From contig MGTX01000004.1 in NCBI GenBank assembly GCA_001799675.1, positions 1-64,000 on the forward strand: a stretch of DNA of 64,000 nucleotides, read 5' to 3'. The notes under the pieces were generated by a model, which searched no databases, was not told where the DNA came from, and saw only the letters and a program-made list of their open reading frames with translations. The position numbers and the translations under genes are program-made. Position 1 is the first letter of the stretch; every line of letters starts with the position of its first letter. Source of the stretch: Elusimicrobia bacterium GWA2_66_18 (GTDB lineage Bacteria; Elusimicrobiota; Elusimicrobia; UBA1565; UBA9628). This document shows positions 49,620 to 57,707 of this stretch, one piece after another.

Positions 49620-50148
49620 GTTTGCGGACCAGCTCGAGGACTACGGAGGGAGTGGAGGCCGCGGTGATCTGGTCGATGAGGGCCGGCTGGAAGAGCGAGG
49701 AGACCCCGCGCAGGAGTTGCAGGTGCAAGGAGAATGCCTCCTGCTTATTGGGGGAGAAGAACAGGAACATCACGCGGATGGAGAGGTCGCTCTGCTTCGG
49801 GTCGGGGATGGGCGTCTTGAGCACGGCCACCCCGGCCAGGATGCCGTCGATGCCGTCCATGCGCGCATGCGGCAAGCTCAGGCCCGTGTCGAGCGTGGTC
49901 GAGATGCCCTGCTCGCGCTCCAGGACCTTGTTCAAGAAGACGGTCCAGTCGGCGATTGCGGCGCGGCGGCACACGGCCCGGGCCAGCGCCTCGATAACCG
50001 CGGCCTTGTCCTGGCCTTCGGCGGGGAAGAGGACGGTCTCATCGCAGAGGAGCGACGAGATCTTCAGGCCCTTGGACGCGCGGGACGAAGACGTCTTAGC
50101 GGCGTCCGGCGCAAGCGACCGAGAGGGTTTCTTCTGGAACCAGCCCAT
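49609..50148 (-). CDS. PTS EIIA-type (PtsN-like) phosphoacceptor protein
   Basis: 179 aa. After a basic N-terminus (MGWFQKKPSRSLAPDAAKTS) an EIIA-fructose/nitrogen domain fills the rest: VLEREQGISTTLDTGLSLPH with the phosphorylatable His in LPHARMDGI, then RVMFLFFSPNKQEAFSLHLQ. Members without a cognate sugar permease are regulatory and can bind K+ or amino-acid transport systems. Here it is encoded directly before an APC permease. No EI or HPr gene is in the window. The promoter is TTGACA/GATAAT divergent from hemD. Confidence 0.88.
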   Translation of the reverse strand: MGWFQKKPSRSLAPDAAKTSSSRASKGLKISSLLCDETVLFPAEGQDKAAVIEALARAVCRRAAIADWTVFLNKVLEREQGISTTLDTGLSLPHARMDGIDGILAGVAVLKTPIPDPKQSDLSIRVMFLFFSPNKQEAFSLHLQLLRGVSSLFQPALIDQITAASTPSVVLELVRKLEA

Positions 50149-50223
50149 AGGGAAAGGAACGGGGTTATTATCGCACGCGTTTGAGGGGGGTGTCAAATGA
50201 AGGATTATTATAGAATGAAGGGC
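50149..50223. promoter_or_regulatory. Divergent promoter region between EIIA and hemD
   Basis: On the minus strand TTGACA (50191-50196), 18 nt and GATAAT lead to the EIIA gene. On the plus strand TAGAAT (50211-50216) ends 7 nt before the hemD ATG at 50224, as in the other leaderless candidates. Confidence 0.55.
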
Positions 50224-50997
50224 ATGACGCAGCCGCTCGCAGGAAAGACCATCGTCGTCACCAGGCCCCGCGCCCAGTCCGCGCGCCTGGCCGCGGCATT
50301 GCGCGCGCGGGGCGCGCGCGTCGTCTTCGCCCCGCTCATCGTCATCGTCTTGCCCCGGTCCTGGCGGACCCTCGACGAGGCCCTTCGTGGCCTGAGCCGC
50401 TTCGAGGCCGTTGTCTTCGCCAGCGCCAATGCCGTGGACATGTTTTTCTCGCGCGCGAAGAGGATCATCGGCAAGCGCCCTGCTCCTCCCCGCGTCGTGG
50501 CCGCGGTGGGGCCGGCGACCGCCGAGGCCTTGAGCGCCCGCGGCTGGGCCTGCGCCGTCATCCCGGAGGACAGTCGGGCCGAAGGCCTGGCCGCCTCTCT
50601 GCGACTGCCTCGGGGCTGCCGCGTCCTCCTGCCGCGCGCCGAGCGCGGACGCGAGGCCCTCCCGCGGCTCCTGCGCGCCGCGGGCGCGCGCGTGACCCTG
50701 GCCGCGGCCTACCGGACCTCGGCCGACAAGGCCGGCCTGCGCAGGCTGCGCGAGGCGCTCGCCCGCGGGGCGCACGCCGTGCTCTTCGCCTCTCCCTCGG
50801 CCGTCAAGTCCGCGGCGGGCCTGTTGGGCCGCGCGCGGATGCGCCGGGTCTTCGGGACGGTCGCGGCCGTCGCCATCGGCCCGACGACGGCCGCGGCCCT
50901 GCGCGCCCTGGGCGTAGCGCCCGCCGGCGTCGCCCCTCGTCCCGACGCCGGCTCCTTCGCCTCGGCCGCCGCCCGAGCCCTCGGAGCCCGCGCGTGA
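50224..50997 (+). CDS. hemD: Uroporphyrinogen-III synthase
   Basis: 257 aa. The two-domain HemD layout is visible: LAGKTIVVTRPRAQSARLAA at the N-terminus, FEAVVFASANAVDMFFSRAK, VVAAVGPATAEALSARGW, and in the second half AVLFASPSAVKSAAGLLG and AAVAIGPTTAAALRALGV. The enzyme cyclises hydroxymethylbilane with inversion of ring D. No other heme gene is adjacent, but the decaheme cytochrome lies 0.9 kb downstream. The ATG at 50224 is preferred over ATGs at 50197 and 50215, because the TAGAAT promoter box overlaps them. Confidence 0.88.
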   Translation: MTQPLAGKTIVVTRPRAQSARLAAALRARGARVVFAPLIVIVLPRSWRTLDEALRGLSRFEAVVFASANAVDMFFSRAKRIIGKRPAPPRVVAAVGPATAEALSARGWACAVIPEDSRAEGLAASLRLPRGCRVLLPRAERGREALPRLLRAAGARVTLAAAYRTSADKAGLRRLREALARGAHAVLFASPSAVKSAAGLLGRARMRRVFGTVAAVAIGPTTAAALRALGVAPAGVAPRPDAGSFASAAARALGARA

Positions 50998-51773
50998 AAC
51001 GGCGAGAGGCCCTCCTCGAAGCCCTGCGACGGGCGGGACGCGTCTTGAGCCGCCGCTTCGGCCGCGTCGGCTACCGACACAAACGCCGCGCCGACCTGGT
51101 CACCGCCGCGGATCTGGAAAGCCAGAAGGAGATCCTCGCCGTGATCCGCGGCGCCTTCCCCGGCGACGACTACCTCGCCGAGGAAGACGGGGTCCGCGAC
51201 ACGGGCGCGGAGCACCTCTGGCTCATCGACCCGCTTGACGGCACCACGAACTACGCCCACGGCTATCCGGCATCCTGCGTCTCCATCGGCGTCCTGCGGC
51301 GCGGCCGGCCCCTCCTGGCGGGAATCTACGACCCCTTCCGCGACGAGCTCTTCCTGGCCGGGAAGGGACGCGGAGCGACCATGAACGGGCGCAGGATGCA
51401 AGTCACCCGGACCCGCCGCGTGGCCGACTCTCTTCTCGTCACCGGCTTCGCCTACGACCGCGCCGAGCGCGCCGACTTCTATCTGGCGCGCTTGAAGTCC
51501 TTCCTCCTGCGTTGCCACGACGTGCGCCGCTCCGGTTCCGCGGCGCTCGACCTGGCCTGGGTCGCGGCCGGGCGCGTGGACGGCTTCTGGGAATACGGAT
51601 TGAGCCCCTGGGACGTGGCCGCGGGCTGGCTGCTGGTGGCCGAGGCGGGGGGGAAGGTGACCGATTTCGCGGGGCGTCCCTGGACCGACCCGGCGCGCCT
51701 CGGCGCGCGGACTTTGGCCAGCAACGGCCTAGTCCACCGCGAGATGCTGGAAGTCCTCCGGAGGACGAGATGA
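50994..51773 (+). CDS. Inositol-1-monophosphatase family protein
   Basis: 259 aa. Metal and substrate motifs: FPGDDYLAEEDG (Glu), WLIDPLDGTTNYAHGYPASC, and near the C-terminus YGLSPWDVAAGWLLVAEAGG. The family also includes FBPase and PAP phosphatase activities, so the substrate is not certain. The GTG start overlaps the hemD stop (GTGA), indicating coupling. Confidence 0.92.
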   Translation: MKRREALLEALRRAGRVLSRRFGRVGYRHKRRADLVTAADLESQKEILAVIRGAFPGDDYLAEEDGVRDTGAEHLWLIDPLDGTTNYAHGYPASCVSIGVLRRGRPLLAGIYDPFRDELFLAGKGRGATMNGRRMQVTRTRRVADSLLVTGFAYDRAERADFYLARLKSFLLRCHDVRRSGSAALDLAWVAAGRVDGFWEYGLSPWDVAAGWLLVAEAGGKVTDFAGRPWTDPARLGARTLASNGLVHREMLEVLRRTR

Positions 51774-51901
51774 GCAAGGCCCCGATCCTGTTCATATTAG
51801 GGAAGCGAGCAGGATTGTTGCTAAGTAGGCTGATGAATCTATGCGTCACGCCGAATCGGCCCGAAAGGCCGCAGATAAAGAGGGGGAAGAATGATTTATA
51901 A
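51770..51901 (+). CDS. Short ORF between the phosphatase and cytochrome genes
   Basis: 43 aa (MSKAPILFILGKRAGLLLSR and a polar tail) whose ATG overlaps the preceding stop (ATGA). It runs 11 nt into the cytochrome gene. It could be a coupled small protein or chance. A CGGCC/GGCCG hairpin (about 51857-51870) lies in the same stretch before the cytochrome ribosome site. Confidence 0.25.
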   Translation: MSKAPILFILGKRAGLLLSRLMNLCVTPNRPERPQIKRGKNDL

Positions 51902-52820
51902 AAACAAAATCATGAGCGCGCTGGCGTTCTGCGCGCTGATGGCCGTCGCCTTCGTCAACAGAGCGACCGCCCAAGAAAAGACCGCCGAACCAATCGGAGC
52001 TTCCTCGTGTCTTGGCTGTCATACGTCGCATGAGTCGTTTAAGAAGAACATCCACGCGAAAGCCTTGGCCAACGCCAAAGGCATCGAGTTTGAGAAGAGC
52101 TGCGAGACCTGCCATGGCCCCGGCTCCCTGCACGCCGCCGCCGGGGGCAAAACGAGCGAACCCGGCTTTGCGACCATCAAGAATCCCGCGAAACTCAAGG
52201 GAGCGCAAGCCTCCGCCGTCTGCCTCCAGTGCCATGAAGGAGGCAAGCGGATGCACTGGCAGGGCTCCACGCACGACATGAAGAACGTCTCCTGCGTCAA
52301 CTGCCACGGAATGCACGCCGACCAGGTCAACGGAGGCAAGGCTCCTCTGCTCAAGAAGGCCTCGCCGGCGGAATCATGCTACCAGTGCCACGCCGAGAAG
52401 AAAGCTCAAATCCGCAAATCGGGTCACATGCCCCTCGTCGAGGGCAAGATGGGCTGCACCGGCTGCCACAATCCCCACGGCTCTTCCGCCGACAAACTCT
52501 TGGTCAAAAACACCGTGCCCGAGACCTGCTACCAGTGCCACCAAGACAAACGCGGACCGTTCATGTGGGACCATGCTCCCGCGCGAGAGAACTGCGCGAC
52601 CTGCCACGATCCTCACGGCTCGCACAACGAGAAGATGCTCGTGACCCGCGCTCCCATGCTGTGCCAGCGCTGCCACGTCGGCGGCAGACATCCGGCCACG
52701 GCGTACGGCAACACGGTCAGCGACCTCGCCTCGAACCGCCTCGCCTACAAGGGCTGCGTGAACTGCCACTTCGCCATCCACGGGTCGAACCATCCGTCGG
52801 GCAAATGGCTTAACCGGTAA
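51891..52820 (+). CDS. mtrA: Periplasmic decaheme c-type cytochrome (MtrA/DmsE-like)
   Basis: 309 aa with a signal peptide (MSALAFCALMAVAFVNRATA from residue 8). Ten CXXCH heme sites can be counted: CLGCH, CETCH, CLQCH, CVNCH, CYQCH, CTGCH, CYQCH, CATCH, CQRCH and CVNCH. This number, the length and the adjacent MtrB gene match MtrA/DmsE/PioA, the electron wire inserted in the MtrB barrel. It would carry electrons between periplasm and outside. AGGGGGAAGA precedes the ATG. It is followed after 16 bp by mtrB. Confidence 0.92.
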   Translation: MIYKNKIMSALAFCALMAVAFVNRATAQEKTAEPIGASSCLGCHTSHESFKKNIHAKALANAKGIEFEKSCETCHGPGSLHAAAGGKTSEPGFATIKNPAKLKGAQASAVCLQCHEGGKRMHWQGSTHDMKNVSCVNCHGMHADQVNGGKAPLLKKASPAESCYQCHAEKKAQIRKSGHMPLVEGKMGCTGCHNPHGSSADKLLVKNTVPETCYQCHQDKRGPFMWDHAPARENCATCHDPHGSHNEKMLVTRAPMLCQRCHVGGRHPATAYGNTVSDLASNRLAYKGCVNCHFAIHGSNHPSGKWLNR

Positions 52821-52836
52821 TACAGGGGAGAGAATT

Positions 52837-55149
52837 ATGATCAAACGCCTGAAACTGTTACTTGCGGCGGTCATGTCGGTTCATGCAGCGCAGGCGTGGG
52901 CCGAGGTCAGCCAAGAAATCGACATGAAGGTCCAGAACCGCAATCAGAAGACCTTCCTGGGCGCACCGAGCGCAAATCCGACCGAATATGGGGAAATTCC
53001 AAACGGCCTCATTCTCGAACGCTACAGCGTGGAGTTCGACACGACCAACTACATGTTCGAATTCAACGCCACGAACGTCGGCCTCAACAACCAGAACCTC
53101 AATATGGAAGGAGGCAAGGCCGGCAAGATGACGTGGGAGATCGGTTACGACAAGATGCCTCACCTCTTCTCCAATGAGGCGCGCTCGCCCTTCAGGTATG
53201 CGGGTAATGACACGATGAAACTCGACGGAGCCTGGCGTAACGCCTCCATGCAGAGCAGCTTCAACACGAACGTCTCCTCCGCGCTGAGCGGAGCGCCGTA
53301 TGTCCCTCTCGGCTTCGACATCGAGAGCGCCAACGTCGACCTTCGCTTCCACCCGGGCAAAGACTTCATGGTGGAGTTCGGCTCGCTGAGGCGGACAAGG
53401 CGCGGGACGAAGGCGCAGGAGGCGTCCTTCGGCTTCTCGAACGCCATCGAGCTCGCCGCTCCGGTCGACTGGGAAACCCACGAGGCCTACCTGGACATGC
53501 AGTTGGCCAAGAAGGAATACCAGTTGGCGTTCAACTACAGGCTCTCGGACTTCAACAACAATATTCCGAACCTGTTCTGGGATAACCCCAAGCGCAACTC
53601 CGACAACTACGCCTCTTCCAACCAGTACTCGGCCGGAGACAGCTCGGCCAAGGGCGCTCTGGCCAACGCCCCGGACAACCGGGCCCATGCCTTCAAGCTC
53701 GAGGGCGGGGCGGCCCTGCCGATGAACGGCCGATTCAGCTTCGAGGGCGGCTACCAGCGGTGGACGGCGAACAGTCAGATGCTGCCCTACACCATCAACA
53801 CCGGGATGAATACCGGCAATGCCGTTGCGGCCGCGGCAGGACTGACCTTCAATGCCTTCGACCCCGCCAACCGCCCCTCGGAAACGGTGGACGGCCGCAT
53901 CGACGTCTATACCTATCTGTTCAAGCTGACCTCCCGTCCGCTCTCCTGGCTGAAGAGTTCGCTCACGCATGACGCCTACATCATGGAGAACAAGTCCACC
54001 CAGTACGACGTGCCGGGTTGGGCCGTGTTCGACCAGGTCTGGCACTCCGAGAACGCTCGCACCCCCCGCGAGCAGTTTCGCGAGGACAAGACCGCCCTGA
54101 AGCTCGACTACGAGATCACCTCGTGGCTCTCCGGAGACCTCGATTTGTCGCATAAATACGAGAAGAAGACCCGCGAGATTCCGAAAAGCAAGGAGGACAC
54201 CATCTCGGCCGGCTTCTTGATCCGCCCGAGCAAGGACTTGTTCATGAACATGTCCTATCTGATGAGCGGGCGCCGCGGCAATGGTATGGACATTTCCGAA
54301 TACCCGACGGTTCTCTCGACCGTCACCAACCGGACGTATTTCACCGAACATCCGGGACTGCGCCGTATCGATGTGGCGGACCGCAACCGAAACACGGCCC
54401 GCATGCAGGTGCAGTGGGCGCCCGGAGAAGTCAACGTAAGCTTCAGCGCACGACTGACCGAGGACAAATACCGCCTCGGCAAGGGCGACCCGACCGGAGG
54501 AGACCCGTTCGTCTATCCCGGTCTGTTCGGCATCACCTCGGACATCACCAAGTCCGTCGGCTTGGATTTCTCGCTGCCGGTCATCGGCAACACCGTGGTC
54601 AACGGCTATTACTCCTACGACGTGGGAACCCGCTATCTGAAGTCAAGCCAGACGTCCGGCGCCGGCAATTCCGCGACCGGATACTCGTTGCCTGGTGAAA
54701 ATCCCGGATCGACGAGCATCATGTTGGGCGATCCGCGCAGCGTGTGGGAAAACCGCATGAGGGACCAGTCGCACATCGCCGGTCTGTCGATGACCTGGCT
54801 GCCCTTAGCCAAGCTTAAGACGATGCTCGGCTACGACATCACTTCGACGATACAGAACCTCGATACCATGTATGCCGGAAGATTGGCGAGCACCGCGACC
54901 GACCCTTACAATTCGTTTCCGACGAGCAAGCGCATGCTGCAGACGCTGCGGGCGGCAGGAGAATACAAGATGACGGCGTCCCTGACGCTGGCGGCGAACT
55001 ACGCCTATGAGAAGTTCGACGCCACGGACTTCGCCTACAGCAACGTGGCCCTGCGCGACGCAAGCAACGCGTCGATCTTCCTGGGAGTCAATCCGATTCG
55101 CAACTACTATGCGCACACCGTGGGCACCGGCATGAAATACCGCTTCTAG
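52837..55149 (+). CDS. mtrB: MtrB/PioB-family outer-membrane beta-barrel
   Basis: 770 aa, signal peptide MIKRLKLLLAAVMSVHAAQA. The rest alternates short polar turns and amphipathic strands, ending in an outer-membrane C-terminal aromatic (YYAHTVGTGMKYRF). Features of decaheme-associated MtrB/PioB proteins include FEFNATNVGLNNQNLNMEGG, LDGAWRNASMQSSFNTNV and FRLYADYEITS-like strands. It forms the sheath through which MtrA passes the outer membrane. No CXXC near the N-terminus is seen, unlike Shewanella MtrB. No outer multiheme cytochrome (MtrC/OmcA) or inner-membrane quinol oxidase (CymA) follows. Confidence 0.9.
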   Translation: MIKRLKLLLAAVMSVHAAQAWAEVSQEIDMKVQNRNQKTFLGAPSANPTEYGEIPNGLILERYSVEFDTTNYMFEFNATNVGLNNQNLNMEGGKAGKMTWEIGYDKMPHLFSNEARSPFRYAGNDTMKLDGAWRNASMQSSFNTNVSSALSGAPYVPLGFDIESANVDLRFHPGKDFMVEFGSLRRTRRGTKAQEASFGFSNAIELAAPVDWETHEAYLDMQLAKKEYQLAFNYRLSDFNNNIPNLFWDNPKRNSDNYASSNQYSAGDSSAKGALANAPDNRAHAFKLEGGAALPMNGRFSFEGGYQRWTANSQMLPYTINTGMNTGNAVAAAAGLTFNAFDPANRPSETVDGRIDVYTYLFKLTSRPLSWLKSSLTHDAYIMENKSTQYDVPGWAVFDQVWHSENARTPREQFREDKTALKLDYEITSWLSGDLDLSHKYEKKTREIPKSKEDTISAGFLIRPSKDLFMNMSYLMSGRRGNGMDISEYPTVLSTVTNRTYFTEHPGLRRIDVADRNRNTARMQVQWAPGEVNVSFSARLTEDKYRLGKGDPTGGDPFVYPGLFGITSDITKSVGLDFSLPVIGNTVVNGYYSYDVGTRYLKSSQTSGAGNSATGYSLPGENPGSTSIMLGDPRSVWENRMRDQSHIAGLSMTWLPLAKLKTMLGYDITSTIQNLDTMYAGRLASTATDPYNSFPTSKRMLQTLRAAGEYKMTASLTLAANYAYEKFDATDFAYSNVALRDASNASIFLGVNPIRNYYAHTVGTGMKYRF

Positions 55150-55165
55150 CCGCCGTTCGACGCGA

Positions 55166-56146
55166 CTAGAAGCGGAAGGCGAGGGTAATGCGGTTCGTCA
55201 TGCCCAGGTCGCCCATCGGCACCCAGGCGTAGTCCGCGCGCAGGGTCGAGAAGTCGAACCCCAGGCCCGCCGACATCCCGACTAGGCCGTCCACGCCGCG
55301 CGCGCGATTCTGATCGTAACCGGCGCGCAGGGCGGCAAACCACGGCTTCGCGGAACCCCAAGAGGAGGCGGGCAGGCGCGCCTCCAGGCCCAGGGCTGCG
55401 GAGGGATCCTGGTCGACCCGAAAGACCACGTCAAGGGCGGCATCGAAGGTGCTCGAGAGGTGCCACACACCGCCGGCTCGCGCACGCAAGGGCAGGGGGT
55501 CGGCGGTCTCGCCCAGCTTGAGGGGAGGACCCAGGTTGGAGACGGAGGCGCCCGCATCGAACGGACCATCGCCCAGGTCCGCGACGTGCTTGAAGACGAG
55601 GCCCAGGTCCGCGGCGACCGTCATCCCGCTACGGTCGACGAGAGTCGAGCGGATGAGCTTGAAGCCCGCGCCCAGGAGGGCCGAGCCCAGGCGATGCGCG
55701 TAAGCCGCGCCCAGGGAGAGGTCCAGGGGGGTGAACCGCCCCGTCGAGTCGCCGCGGCCGTCGTAGGCGGTCTGCGCGCCCTGCGAGGCGTAGACGAGGC
55801 CCAGTCCCAGAGCGCCGGCGCGGCCCAGCGGCCGGGCGAAGGCCATGGCGCCCCGGTAGGAGGTCTCCAGGAGCGCGTCGTAGCCCATAGCCGCTTCGCA
55901 GGGGGACTCGGGCTCCAGGCGCGCCAGGGCCGCGGGATTCTGGAAAATGTCCTCGGCCCCAGAGGCGTCGGCGGCCTGGACGCCGCCCAGCGCGGCGGAG
56001 CGCGCTCCGATGGGAGTTTTCAGGAACGCGGCGGAAGTGGTCCCGGAGGCCTTGGAGGAGAAGGCCCCATTGGGGAGGAGCCCCGCGGATGCCGCCGGCG
56101 ACAGTCCGCACAGGACCAGTGCGGCGAGGGAGGTCAGACCGGCCAG
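55166..56146 (-). CDS. PorV/PorQ-family outer-membrane protein
   Basis: Coding sequence clearly extends upstream of the first ATG (55888). In frame it reads TSAAFLKTPIGARSAALGGV, then ASGAEDIFQNPAALARLEPE, which is the PorV hallmark (GARxxALG, GAxDxxxNPAAL). Before that is a signal peptide (LTSLAALVLCGLSPAASA). No ATG, GTG or TTG is available upstream, and a CTG at 56146 would give a proper signal start, so I set the start there. The C-terminus LRADYAWVPMGDLGMTNRIT ends in a barrel-type FRF. In Bacteroidota PorV works in type IX secretion; in other phyla related proteins have unknown roles. It overlaps the preceding gene by 13 bp. Confidence 0.75.
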   Translation of the reverse strand: MAGLTSLAALVLCGLSPAASAGLLPNGAFSSKASGTTSAAFLKTPIGARSAALGGVQAADASGAEDIFQNPAALARLEPESPCEAAMGYDALLETSYRGAMAFARPLGRAGALGLGLVYASQGAQTAYDGRGDSTGRFTPLDLSLGAAYAHRLGSALLGAGFKLIRSTLVDRSGMTVAADLGLVFKHVADLGDGPFDAGASVSNLGPPLKLGETADPLPLRARAGGVWHLSSTFDAALDVVFRVDQDPSAALGLEARLPASSWGSAKPWFAALRAGYDQNRARGVDGLVGMSAGLGFDFSTLRADYAWVPMGDLGMTNRITLAFRF

Positions 56147-56946
56147 ACGGGCCCCCGTCGCGCGGGCTTCTCCGAGCCGGACGCGTCGGTGTCTTGAGGG
56201 GGCGGGGAGACCGGCTCGATCGTGGGGGCCGGCTTTTTGGCGAGTTGTGACTCGATCGCGGCGGTGAGATCAAGACGCATAGTCTCATCCGCAGAGGACG
56301 CCGGTTTGGGTTCAGGCGCGGGCTCGGACTGCGGTGCAGCCGCCGGCTTTTTCGAGGAGGGCCCGGGGGCGGGCCCGAGCTCGATCTTCAACTCGGCGAC
56401 GGGAGCCGGATTCTCGACAGGGACCGGCGCGGGCGCGGGCTCGGGAGCCTTCTCCGGAACGAATTTGCGGGCGCGCTTGGGGGCCGCCGTGGCGCCCGCC
56501 GCGGCGGCGGACTTGAGGCCCTCAACGGCGCGGGCGATGTCGCTCAGGCGCTCGATGAGGGCTGCGTCGCGGCCGGAAACGGCGTCGACGCGCTTGCTCA
56601 GTTCCAGGATCTCTCCGTGCAATCCCTCCAGTTGGGTCTTGATGGTCTGCAGGTTCTGGAGATAGACGACGCTAGGGCTGATGACGTCGGAGGATTCGGG
56701 CGCGGGCATCTGGTCTTTCGGGGTCTTGAGAGGGGCCGAAACGACCCGCGCGGCCGCGGCCGTCTCCTCGACGTAGAGGGGCTGCACCGGCGAAGGCGGC
56801 GTCTCGGGCTCCGCCGCGGGCTCGCCCCGGTCGGCGGCCTCCGCCGCGGCGCGATATTGACCGAGAAGAACGAAGAAGAGGACCCCGCTGACGAGCAGGC
56901 CCACCGAGGAAATGTAGAACCAGCCGTCCGTCCAGAACCCGTTCAT
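56134..56946 (-). CDS. Single-TM protein with coiled coil and Pro/Ala-rich tail
   Basis: 270 aa. An N-terminal TM (YISSVGLLVSGVLFFVLLGQ) is followed by an acidic Pro-rich linker. Then comes a coiled-coil candidate (TIKTQLEGLHGEILELSKRV, residues about 98-135) and a long Pro/Ala/Glu/Lys low-complexity region. It is cytoplasmic or periplasmic depending on orientation. No family recognised. The promoter TTGACA-17-TAACAT lies 6 nt before its ATG. The PorV gene follows with a 13-bp overlap. Confidence 0.65.
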   Translation of the reverse strand: MNGFWTDGWFYISSVGLLVSGVLFFVLLGQYRAAAEAADRGEPAAEPETPPSPVQPLYVEETAAAARVVSAPLKTPKDQMPAPESSDVISPSVVYLQNLQTIKTQLEGLHGEILELSKRVDAVSGRDAALIERLSDIARAVEGLKSAAAAGATAAPKRARKFVPEKAPEPAPAPVPVENPAPVAELKIELGPAPGPSSKKPAAAPQSEPAPEPKPASSADETMRLDLTAAIESQLAKKPAPTIEPVSPPPQDTDASGSEKPARRGPVWPV

Positions 56947-56952
56947 GAGGCT

Positions 56953-56981
56953 ATGTTATCCATGCGGAAGCGGGGTGTCAA
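56953..56981 (-). promoter_or_regulatory. Consensus promoter 6 nt before the ATG at 56946
   Basis: TTGACA (56976-56981), exactly 17 nt, TAACAT (56953-56958), then 6 nt to ATG. This is the best complete sigma70-type promoter in the window and its transcript would be leaderless. Confidence 0.7.
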
Positions 56982-56997
56982 GGTTGAATGGAATGAG

Positions 56998-57003
56998 TAT
57001 AAT
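56998..57003 (+). promoter_or_regulatory. -10 box (TATAAT) 9 nt before the PPTase start
   Basis: TATAAT, GACACGTCG, ATG at 57013. Divergent from the promoter of the preceding gene. Confidence 0.55.
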
Positions 57004-57012
57004 GACACGTCG

Positions 57013-57705
57013 ATGACCGCGCATAAGGGCCGCCCGCCCTACCGCCTCGCCTATTGCACGCGCCAGGAGGCCGAACGCGCTGAGGCTCTGCCGCCCGAGA
57101 TCCGCGCCCGCTTCTCGGCTGAGGAGCTTTCGCAGCTGAAGTCTCTGCCTCCCCGGCGCCTGCGCGACCGCCTCGCGGGGCGCCTGGCCGCCAAGCGCGC
57201 CCTCGCCGAGCACTTCGCCGAAGAGGAAGGCTGGATCGCCGAACCGCGGGAGCTGGAAATATTCAACGACGACGCGGGACGGCCGTTCCTGCGCCTGCCT
57301 CCGGGGGCCATGGCCGCAGCCCCCTCCTTCTCCATCACGCACTGCGCCGAAGGGGGCGCGGCCGCCGTAGGCGGCGCCGGCCGCCGCGTCGGCGTGGATC
57401 TAGAAACCGTCGTCGCGCGCCCGGCCGAGGTGATCGCCTTCGTGTCCGCACCGATAGAAAACCGCTCGGCAGGGCCCGACTCCCCCGAGGCCCAGGCGCG
57501 CCTCTGGACGGCCAAGGAAGCCGCGCTCAAGCTTCTTGGCCTGGGCCTGGGCGCGGATGCGCGCGCCGTGCGCCCCGAGGCGGAAGACGTGACTTTCACC
57601 GGCCTGCCTGCCGAGATCTGGCGCGAGCTGGGCTCACCGCGCGTGCGCCTAGCCTACGAACAAGTCCAGGGCGCGATGCTCGCCGTCGTTTTTACGGGAG
57701 ACTGA
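57013..57705 (+). CDS. 4'-phosphopantetheinyl transferase superfamily protein
   Basis: 230 aa from the ATG at 57013. The Sfp-type motifs are present: FSITHCAEGGAAAVGG, the Mg-binding GVDLETV, and LWTAKEAALKLLGLGLG (WxxKEA). It transfers phosphopantetheine from CoA to carrier proteins of polyketide, peptide or fatty-acid synthesis. No carrier protein gene is next to it; it is followed after 2 bp by an acyl-CoA carboxyltransferase gene. It could be the general carrier activator of the cell or serve a pathway elsewhere. Confidence 0.88.
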   Translation: MTAHKGRPPYRLAYCTRQEAERAEALPPEIRARFSAEELSQLKSLPPRRLRDRLAGRLAAKRALAEHFAEEEGWIAEPRELEIFNDDAGRPFLRLPPGAMAAAPSFSITHCAEGGAAAVGGAGRRVGVDLETVVARPAEVIAFVSAPIENRSAGPDSPEAQARLWTAKEAALKLLGLGLGADARAVRPEAEDVTFTGLPAEIWRELGSPRVRLAYEQVQGAMLAVVFTGD

Positions 57706-57707
57706 AC

